Assembly: GCA_955652655.1 (NCBI GenBank)
Contig: CATPCK010000758.1
Coordinates: forward strand, 1-6,820
From: an uncultured Ktedonobacteraceae bacterium
GTDB taxonomy: Bacteria > Chloroflexota > Ktedonobacteria > Ktedonobacterales > Ktedonobacteraceae
DNA: 6,820 nt
Direction: 5' to 3'
Shown here: piece by piece, positions 1 to 5,142 of the stretch
Layout: every line of letters starts with the position of its first letter
How positions within the stretch are numbered: the first letter of the stretch is position 1
Notes under the pieces: generated by a model
What the model was told of the DNA's origin: nothing
What the model saw: the letters and a program-made list of their open reading frames with translations, nothing else
Databases searched by the model: none
Translations under genes and position numbers: made by a program

Positions 1-75
1 AGAAATACCCGCAAATGCAAGGAACAATACTATACCAAGAGGCCGAATACTCCGGAACGCGCTTGACCTTTTCAT
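1..75 (-). CDS. N-terminal fragment of an exported or membrane protein, cut by the left edge
   Basis: Reading the - strand from an ATG at 75, 25 codons run without a stop to the window edge. The peptide begins MKRSSAFRSIRPLG and continues into a hydrophobic stretch (IVLFLAFAG). This basic-then-hydrophobic pattern is typical of a signal peptide or signal anchor. A purine-rich GGAGGAAAGGG lies upstream at 95-85, leaving 9 bases between its 3' end and the ATG, which supports this start. The gene is divergent from the propeller gene at 368. The rest lies outside the window, so no family can be assigned. A second open frame from an ATG at 97 also reaches the edge, but it lacks the signal-like start and has no comparable ribosome binding site. 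Confidence 0.6.
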   Translation of the reverse strand, partial: MKRSSAFRSIRPLGIVLFLAFAGIS

Positions 76-84
76 AAGAACGGG

Positions 85-95
85 CCCTTTCCTCC
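85..95 (-). promoter_or_regulatory. Ribosome binding site of the left-edge gene
   Basis: On the - strand this reads GGAGGAAAGGG, a strong match to the anti-Shine-Dalgarno complement. Its AAAGGG part ends 9 bases before the ATG at 75. It is the best ribosome binding site in the window and is the main reason for calling a real gene at the left edge. Confidence 0.55.
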
Positions 96-157
96 ATGTT
101 ATTTTTAAGCTAGTATTTTATCTACATTTAGAGTATACTTGTTAAGTCAAGCTGATA

Positions 158-262
158 GTTACGATTATCTAGCAAGGGGGAAGGTTCCATGTTCTCACTT
201 TATCGTAACCGTTACTTCGTTATAGGGGATATATTTTCCAGATTGTTCTCTCCCCGGGTTAC
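158..262. repeat. Four GTTAC/GTAAC motifs, two of them inside an 8-bp inverted repeat
   Basis: GTTAC occurs at 158-162, 211-215 and 258-262, and GTAAC at 205-209. The first and second in order form an 8-bp inverted pair, GTTACGAT (158-165) and ATCGTAAC (202-209). The 205-215 pair forms a compact dyad, GTAAC-C-GTTAC. About 0.6 copies of this 5-mer on either strand would be expected by chance in the gap. The placement between divergent genes would suit a dimeric regulator, but no regulator gene is visible and the motif is short. Confidence 0.3.
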
Positions 263-367
263 CAGCTAAAACTTACATCAATACCCTGGCATAGTAAGCG
301 TCGTCGAGCAACGCGGTTCAAAGGATACTTCTCATATCTTGTTTTCGATGAGAAAGGCAGAGTCATT

Positions 368-1645
368 ATGAACAGCAACGTTCCTAACTCCCATGATGAA
401 CAACCTCCACGCCATCGTTCAGGCATGGTAGCCACAGTATTGATTCTCACCGTGCTGATTGGTAGTCTGGTTGTTGTCACAAGCCAGGCCCATCTGGGTA
501 AAAAAGCAAGTGTTAGCACCTCGATTGATCATTCTCAAACGGTACAGTCTCCATTAGGGGTTTATGTCGGTTCAGGAGATGGCTCCCTCTTCAAGTTGGA
601 TGCTCAAAAAGGGCAGTTCCTCTGGCGATACAAAACGCAAGGACGCACCATTCCTGCTCCTGCTACAGTTGCAAATGGCATAGTTTACGTCGGTTCTCTT
701 GATGGCTCTGTCTCTGCTCTACAAGCAGCCGACGGCAATCGCATCTGGCAATACAAGACACAGTCAGCTATCATATCCTCTCCCATCGTCGCTAATGGAT
801 TGGTTTACGCCGGCTCCAGCGATGGCAACCTCTATGCCCTCCACGCTGACAATGGCTCTCCGCTCTGGCACTTCCATCCGGGGGCACTCAACACAATCAC
901 CAATATAAATACTGTAGTCGTTATCAACGATGTGGTCTATGGTAGTTCTTCCGATGGTATTGCACACAGCTACTTATTTGCACTCAATGCCCACAGCGGT
1001 GCGCAAATCTGGCAACAGCAGATCACCAATCAGAGCTTCACAGATCCCCAGGTATTCAACGGCGTGATTTACATCGCGTCCTGGGCAATCGGGCAGGAGG
1101 GTGGCCCCGATAGCACCGACAGCTACGTGTACGCGTTTAGTGCCAAAGATGGCTCTCAGATTTGGCGTTCTGAAAAGATCGCTAATTTCATCCTCTTCTC
1201 ACCAACTGTTGTCAATGGGGTGGTCTACATCGGATCCCAAGATAGCTACGTGTATGCATTCGACGCGACCAACGGCTCACGGCTCTGGCGACACAACGCT
1301 GGTGGTACAATCACTACCTCACCACAGGTAGCCAATGGTATAGTTTATGCTGGAGTTATGGGTAAAGACGTTGCGACTACTGCCAGCAGAACGAATGACT
1401 CCACACAACCGCAAGGCTCCATTCTTGCGCTCAATGCTGCAAAAGGTTCTCCTCTCTGGCAACATTCGCTTCAAAACTATCAAGGCACTCCAATTATAGT
1501 GTTCGATAGTGTATTCTTGGTCGGTTCAGAAGATGATTTTGTCTTTGCCCTCAAAGCTAGCGATGGTTCTGTAATTTGGCAGTATAAGGATGCTAACGCA
1601 GTTGCGGGGGTAGGCAGCAATGCTCCCATAACGGTGGCACCGTAA
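368..1645 (+). CDS. Membrane-anchored PQQ-like beta-propeller repeat protein
   Basis: The 425-residue product has a short polar N-terminus, a hydrophobic segment at residues 20-37 and then repeats from residue 65 to the end, so it is probably a signal-anchored protein facing outward. Eight repeats follow the pattern VY(V/A)GS-DG--YAL-A--G---W-Y. The repeat-ending tryptophans are W86, W127, W167, W215, W266, W307, W364 and W404, mostly 40-51 residues apart, which predicts an eight-bladed propeller of the PQQ_2/BamB-like superfamily. Databases may label such proteins BamB, but nothing here indicates an outer-membrane assembly role. I see no c-type heme CxxCH motif and no cysteines, so enzymatic quinone chemistry is unsupported; a binding or scaffold role is equally possible. 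The ATG is preceded by GAAAGG at 352-357 with 10 bases of spacing. The gene is upstream of and co-oriented with the second propeller gene. Confidence 0.88.
   Translation: MNSNVPNSHDEQPPRHRSGMVATVLILTVLIGSLVVVTSQAHLGKKASVSTSIDHSQTVQSPLGVYVGSGDGSLFKLDAQKGQFLWRYKTQGRTIPAPATVANGIVYVGSLDGSVSALQAADGNRIWQYKTQSAIISSPIVANGLVYAGSSDGNLYALHADNGSPLWHFHPGALNTITNINTVVVINDVVYGSSSDGIAHSYLFALNAHSGAQIWQQQITNQSFTDPQVFNGVIYIASWAIGQEGGPDSTDSYVYAFSAKDGSQIWRSEKIANFILFSPTVVNGVVYIGSQDSYVYAFDATNGSRLWRHNAGGTITTSPQVANGIVYAGVMGKDVATTASRTNDSTQPQGSILALNAAKGSPLWQHSLQNYQGTPIIVFDSVFLVGSEDDFVFALKASDGSVIWQYKDANAVAGVGSNAPITVAP
1121..1254 (+). repeat. Adjacent propeller blades with near-identical DNA, 123-bp period
   Basis: AGCTACGTGTA occurs at 1121-1131 and again at 1244-1254, exactly 123 bases (41 codons) apart. 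The flanking codons match with mostly third-position changes. The encoded strands are DSYVYAFSAKDGSQIWR and DSYVYAFDATNGSRLWR, ending at W266 and W307. These two blades are the most alike in the protein, consistent with a relatively recent blade duplication or gene conversion. Confidence 0.6.
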
Positions 1646-1718
1646 TATGTTGCCAAATTGTTTTATTTTGTGATTGGGTACTCACACGCAAACATCCAGA
1701 TACATTACCTCAGCTACA

Positions 1719-1735
1719 TCTTTGGAGACCAAAGA
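1719..1735 (+). other. Small perfect stem-loop between the two propeller genes
   Basis: TCTTTGG (1719-1725), loop AGA, then CCAAAGA (1729-1735) form a 7-bp stem in the 135-base spacer. No T-run follows, so it is not a standard intrinsic terminator. It lies 45 bases before the ATG at 1781 and could shape the leader or protect a processed transcript. The sequence after it is purine-rich with CAAAGA repeated at 1730, 1740 and 1756. A stem of this size could arise by chance. Confidence 0.3.
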
Positions 1736-1780
1736 AGCGCAAAGAGTGAATCGTACAAAGAAGAAAGTGAGAACAGGCAC

Positions 1781-3196
1781 ATGTTAGGGAAGTGTGTACA
1801 GCTGAAGTTTCACCTTGGGTTGCTCACGGTAATCATAGCCCTTCTTAGTGTCATATACACTCCTACTGCTCAAAATGTTCAAGCAGCATCAGGTGATTGG
1901 CCGACATATCTAGCGAACAATGGACATACTGGCTTTAATTCATCTGAAACCATTATAAATAGATCAACAGCTGCCAAACTCAAACTCCATTGGACGCATA
2001 CCTCAGGTAGCATGATCTCCACACAGCCGACGGTCGCCAACGGTACGATCTACTGGGGTTCATGGGGTATTGCTAATGAACATGCGACCGCCCTCAACAA
2101 CGCGAGGGTCTGGGTGGATAGCCTCGGCAACACGACGGACACACAATGTAATCCCGTGACGGTTGGCGTGGCGAGTACGGCAACCATTGCTCCCGTCGTA
2201 ATAGGTGGTCAAACAACCCTGGTAGATTTCGTCGGCGGCGGCGATGCTCATTTTTATGCACTCAATGCTGCCACTGGAACAAAAATCTGGTCAACCCTAC
2301 TCGGTTCATCTCCAAGTCATTTTATTTGGAGTTCGCCTGCTGTGTACAATGGGAGCGTCTATATTGGCCTGGCTTCTTTTGGCGATTGCCCATTGGTGCA
2401 AGGACAACTCATTCAAATGGATGCTACTACCGGTGCTATTAAGCATATCTTTCCTGTTGTGCCCAACGGTTGCACAGGTAGTGGCGTATGGGGAGCCCCG
2501 ACAATAGATGAGGCAAATGGAACAATTTACTTCGCCACGGGTAATCCGGGTGGATGCTCGTCCTCAGAAACATTCTCAGTCTCTCTCATCGAAGTAAAGG
2601 CAGCAGATTTGTCATTGGTACATTACTGGCAGGTACCATCAGCCGAACAAACGGGTGATGGCGATTTTGGCTCCACTGCAACACTGTTCACAGCAACGAT
2701 TAATGGGGTAGTAACTCCGATGGTGGGTATTGCAAACAAGAACGGCATCTATTATGCCTTTAACCGGAATAACATTTCTGCTGGTCCCGTATGGAGAGCC
2801 AAGGTTGCTAAAGCAGGAAGTTGTCCACAGTGTGGCGATGGCAGCATCTCACCTGCTGCATGGGATGGCACAACGCTCTATGTAGCGGGCGGTAACACGA
2901 TTATCAAAGGTATAAATTGTAAGGGTGGCTTGCGGGCAGTCAATCCCGCCACAGGTGCTTTTATCTGGGAGCATTGCATGTTGGCCGGCCCAATCCTCGG
3001 CGCCGTCTCCGCCGTTCCCGGAGTAATCGTGGTGGGAGAGGGTAACTTTGTGATAGTGGTCGATGCTGTTACTTCGGCGACTCTCTTTCGCTACCAGGAT
3101 CCGAATGCAAACAGCGTTTTCTGGGGAGCTGCATCTATCTCCAATGGAGTGATATACATCGGAAACCAGGATGGTCTTTATGCCCTTGGTCTATAA
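1781..3196 (+). CDS. Secreted quinoprotein-like beta-propeller (PQQ-dependent dehydrogenase-like)
   Basis: The 471-residue product has a classic signal peptide: basic start, hydrophobic core at about residues 12-26 and an A-x-A-like site NVQA before ASGDW (cleavage near residue 35-36). The mature N-terminus DWPTYLANNGHTGFNSSETI followed by L-L-W is the opening seen in PQQ-dependent dehydrogenases of the polyvinyl-alcohol-dehydrogenase-like group. Later motifs fit the same fold: GGDAHFYALNAATGTKIW (153-170), GVWGAPTID (235-243), IYFATGN (249-255), GDGDFGS (292-298), NGIYYAFNR (321-329) and SISPAAWDG (355-363). About eight blades are visible. Eight cysteines (123, 203, 231, 259, 348, 351, 380, 399) suggest disulfides; CPQC lacks a following His, so it is not a heme site. 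Enzymatic activity and PQQ binding are inferred, not shown. The start at 1781 is chosen because the frame upstream opens only with a TTG at 1658 and would bury the signal peptide. The ribosome binding site is weak (GTGAG, 1767-1771). Confidence 0.85.
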   Translation: MLGKCVQLKFHLGLLTVIIALLSVIYTPTAQNVQAASGDWPTYLANNGHTGFNSSETIINRSTAAKLKLHWTHTSGSMISTQPTVANGTIYWGSWGIANEHATALNNARVWVDSLGNTTDTQCNPVTVGVASTATIAPVVIGGQTTLVDFVGGGDAHFYALNAATGTKIWSTLLGSSPSHFIWSSPAVYNGSVYIGLASFGDCPLVQGQLIQMDATTGAIKHIFPVVPNGCTGSGVWGAPTIDEANGTIYFATGNPGGCSSSETFSVSLIEVKAADLSLVHYWQVPSAEQTGDGDFGSTATLFTATINGVVTPMVGIANKNGIYYAFNRNNISAGPVWRAKVAKAGSCPQCGDGSISPAAWDGTTLYVAGGNTIIKGINCKGGLRAVNPATGAFIWEHCMLAGPILGAVSAVPGVIVVGEGNFVIVVDAVTSATLFRYQDPNANSVFWGAASISNGVIYIGNQDGLYALGL

Positions 3197-3199
3197 AGA
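3175..3199. other. Weak inverted repeat spanning the stop codon between convergent genes
   Basis: TCTTTAT (3175-3181) and ATAAAGA (3193-3199) are perfect 7-bp arms around an 11-base loop, overlapping the TAA at 3194-3196. The stem is AT-rich and no T-tract follows on either strand, so I do not call it a terminator. The 39-base gap before the convergent gene end at 3236 shows no better candidate. Confidence 0.2.
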
Positions 3200-3235
3200 G
3201 AGTTGACGAGCCATCATACTATGTCATTACTAGAG

Positions 3236-4951
3236 TTATACAGATTTATTCCTTGCAGGTGAACTGGCCCGAGGAAGATATATTTCATAGCCATCAAAGG
3301 TGAAATGCTGATACCTCCTCCTGTCTTTAAATGCAGCCTTCCCTGCAAAATCAGCGGCCTGTAGTGAATCGTCAGGTAATACGTAGGCTGCATGTGGATC
3401 GGCTTGTACAGCGACAACATAAGACATGTAGCGATTATTAACGAACTGCCCTTGTGCATCGATCACAGCACAAATGATCTGCTCATTGCTCTGGAAAGTA
3501 ATGCGGTTACACGTCCAGTAATCTGAATAAATGCGCGTGGCACCAATATGCAAGAGATCATGAATCAGCGCCTCTTGCTGCCGAACCTCAGCCTGAGTAA
3601 TGGGAAGTTCCTGAAAGACATGATGTGTCCCGGCAAGTAATACAAGCATAATGAGGATGAGTGGCATTCCTTTGGCAGCGGCTCTGACCCTTGTAGCTAT
3701 TCCTGTTGTCAGGTTGCTACCCCAAAGTGGCGAGATTACCGCAGGAATGACGATGAGTAAACCAATCAAATAGCGATCATTTTTCTGAGGATACGACGCT
3801 GCATTTGGACTGACCGCATAGAAGAACATCGTGAGGCCAGCGCTTGCCAGCAGCATGAGGCGGGCGAAATGAAGTATGGCCATCTGCCTCTTCTCGTAGG
3901 ACCCCTGTCGAGCTGCAGCTCGCGGTCGCAGTTTCCATAGAGCCGCCATGGCGAGGATGGTGGCGATCATCCAAAGTACTGTGAAACCTATCCCCCAACC
4001 TGCGTACTCTACGAAGCAACGGAAAGGGTAAGGGCCTGCAAACCCGATTTCCTGTCCGGTTATAACCGGACAGGAGGGGTAAACGCCGGTAATGATGGGT
4101 AAGCTGATTAGAAACGCGCCTTTAGCTTGATTAATCACCGGAAGATGCATCGACTTATCGACGTCGTGGATTCTCAAGAGCACTGATAAGGAGTCCTGTC
4201 CAGGCTGTGCTGTGACATTATAGATAATAAGGGGTAAGGCCCCAACCACAAGGCCCAGCAAGAGACATGGTAAAGCCCACGTCCGCCACTCGCGCCAGCA
4301 GCCCAGAATAAGAAGCAAACCCGCTGCCAGGACAATTGGGGCAATTAGTAAGTCGCTCCAGAGTCCTAGCCCTGCCGCCAATCCCCAGCAACCAAAAACA
4401 ACGCAGCGCCACCGCCGATCACGCTGCAATATGTCCCGATTAGATGATAGTGCAAGCCAGGAAGCGATAAGCAAGACCAGCGTGCCAAAAAGTAAGGTGT
4501 CAGGGTAACCTCCAATAGCTAGGAGTTCCTGTTTCAACATCCCTTCCGAACCCAGGCTAAGCAAAATGAGCACAGCGAGCGCTAATTTTTTTGAGTAGAG
4601 CAGGCTTGCCAGCAGGTATATGCACATCAGAAAAAGGCCAAAGAGGATAACGAGGCCGAGGCGTAGCGTAAATATAGAAGGTCCGAAAAGATGAAATAGC
4701 CCCGCGCCAAGAAACGCTTCTAATGAACCCATGTAGTTTTGACCATAAAAGAAGGTAGGATGCTCCCCACGATGAAGGATATGCAAGGCCATCAAACCCA
4801 TCGTACTCTCATCACTGTCGGTTACTGGCCAGTTATGACCAATGATGAGAAGGCGCAGTAGCGTAGCGACCACTATAATAGCAATTGCTCCCCCTTCATA
4901 TATACCTATGTTTAACTGCTTTAGGATTTTGTTATGGTTCAACACGATCAC
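3236..4951 (-). CDS. GT-C-type (GT39-like) polytopic membrane glycosyltransferase-like protein
   Basis: The 571-residue product has about 11 hydrophobic segments up to residue 441, then a C-terminal soluble domain (about 445-571). The first predicted external loop carries TDSDEST (44-50) and FFYGQNYMGSLEAF (67-80). An acidic pair in the first loop is the usual catalytic signature of GT-C enzymes that use polyprenyl-phosphate sugars, and the GQNYMGS loop recurs in the neighbouring paralog. Other shared landmarks are IGGYPDTLLF (146-155), GLGLWSDLL (194-202) and NDRYLIGLL (391-399). The acceptor and sugar cannot be read. The start is a GTG at 4951, with AGG at 4959-4957 giving 5-base spacing; an ATG two bases earlier is followed directly by TGA. 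A second GTG at 4945 is an alternative. The gene lies 191 bases downstream of the paralog and may share its transcript. It contains a perfect 26-bp palindrome at codons 293-301. Confidence 0.8.
   Translation of the reverse strand: MIVLNHNKILKQLNIGIYEGGAIAIIVVATLLRLLIIGHNWPVTDSDESTMGLMALHILHRGEHPTFFYGQNYMGSLEAFLGAGLFHLFGPSIFTLRLGLVILFGLFLMCIYLLASLLYSKKLALAVLILLSLGSEGMLKQELLAIGGYPDTLLFGTLVLLIASWLALSSNRDILQRDRRWRCVVFGCWGLAAGLGLWSDLLIAPIVLAAGLLLILGCWREWRTWALPCLLLGLVVGALPLIIYNVTAQPGQDSLSVLLRIHDVDKSMHLPVINQAKGAFLISLPIITGVYPSCPVITGQEIGFAGPYPFRCFVEYAGWGIGFTVLWMIATILAMAALWKLRPRAAARQGSYEKRQMAILHFARLMLLASAGLTMFFYAVSPNAASYPQKNDRYLIGLLIVIPAVISPLWGSNLTTGIATRVRAAAKGMPLILIMLVLLAGTHHVFQELPITQAEVRQQEALIHDLLHIGATRIYSDYWTCNRITFQSNEQIICAVIDAQGQFVNNRYMSYVVAVQADPHAAYVLPDDSLQAADFAGKAAFKDRRRYQHFTFDGYEIYLPRASSPARNKSV
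4050..4075. repeat. Perfect 26-bp palindrome inside the GT-C gene
   Basis: TCCTGTCCGGTTA (4050-4062) is followed without a gap by its exact reverse complement TAACCGGACAGGA (4063-4075). On the coding strand it encodes SCPVITGQ and part of the next Glu (residues 293-301). Chance of a given centre having 13 perfect pairs is one in 4 to the 13th power, so roughly 0.0001 over the window. There is no loop and no following T-run, so it is unlike a terminator. Alignment by eye with the paralog gives nearly equal loop lengths (31 and 30 residues from the shared Cys to GF/GL), so insertion of a mobile palindrome is not obvious. Confidence 0.9.
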
Positions 4952-5142
4952 ATTTACCTACAAGTTGTATCAACTACAAAACATATACATCATTTTCCAG
5001 AAGCAACAGTAATGCACGACGGTATTTAACTGAGTGACCTATCTTTGGAGTTTCCTGTGGAAATACAGTCAAGGAGCCTCCGATGCTTTGAAGCTTACCC
5101 CTCAAGGAGATCGAGAGTATTACGATAACAGACACCCTCTCA
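4952..5142 (-). other. Spacer between the two GT-C genes with short dyads
   Basis: No convincing gene lies in this 191-base gap. It contains two perfect 5-bp-arm dyads with 3-base loops: AGTTG-TAT-CAACT at 4963-4975, just upstream of the ribosome binding site of the downstream gene, and TTTCC-TGT-GGAAA at 5051-5063. A smaller GGAG-C-CTCC sits at 5073-5081. None has a T-tract. No clear promoter pair was found on the - strand, so co-transcription from the upstream gene remains possible. Confidence 0.35.

Larger units (their letters stand above)
76..367. other. Divergent intergenic region, likely holding both promoters
   Basis: This 292-base gap separates the left-edge gene (- strand) from the propeller gene (+ strand), so promoters for both should lie here. 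I could not find a convincing -35/-10 pair. On the + strand, TTGTTA at 139-144 followed by GATTAT at 163-168 has 18-base spacing but only a weak -10 match. On the - strand, a TTGACT and a TAAAAT are present but 24 bases apart, too far for a standard sigma-70 promoter. The region near 101-140 is AT-rich. No convincing protein-coding frame is seen; the open frame on the - strand at 519-259 overlaps the start of the + strand gene and looks like a shadow. Confidence 0.5.

Noticed and set aside
1..97. Alternative - strand frame starting at an ATG at 97
   Set aside because: It is open to the edge but has no ribosome binding site and no signal-like start, whereas the frame from 75 has both.
259..519. 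Open frame of 86 residues on the - strand overlapping the first propeller start
   Set aside because: It is antisense to a well-supported gene with no homology-like features, so it is a shadow.
1658..1780. N-terminal extension of the second propeller from a TTG at 1658
   Set aside because: It would place 41 residues before an obvious signal peptide, has no ribosome binding site, and the ATG at 1781 gives a normal exported protein.
2964..3196. Cytochrome c or heme role for the second propeller based on its cysteines
   Set aside because: The only CxxC (348-351) is followed by Gly and not His, so no c-type heme motif exists.
3197..3235. Intrinsic bidirectional terminator between convergent genes
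   Set aside because: No GC-rich stem followed by a T-run is visible on either strand.
3909..3922. 14-bp perfect palindrome CGAGCTGCAGCTCG
   Set aside because: Seven-base arms are expected about 0.4 times in a window this size, so it is not remarkable.
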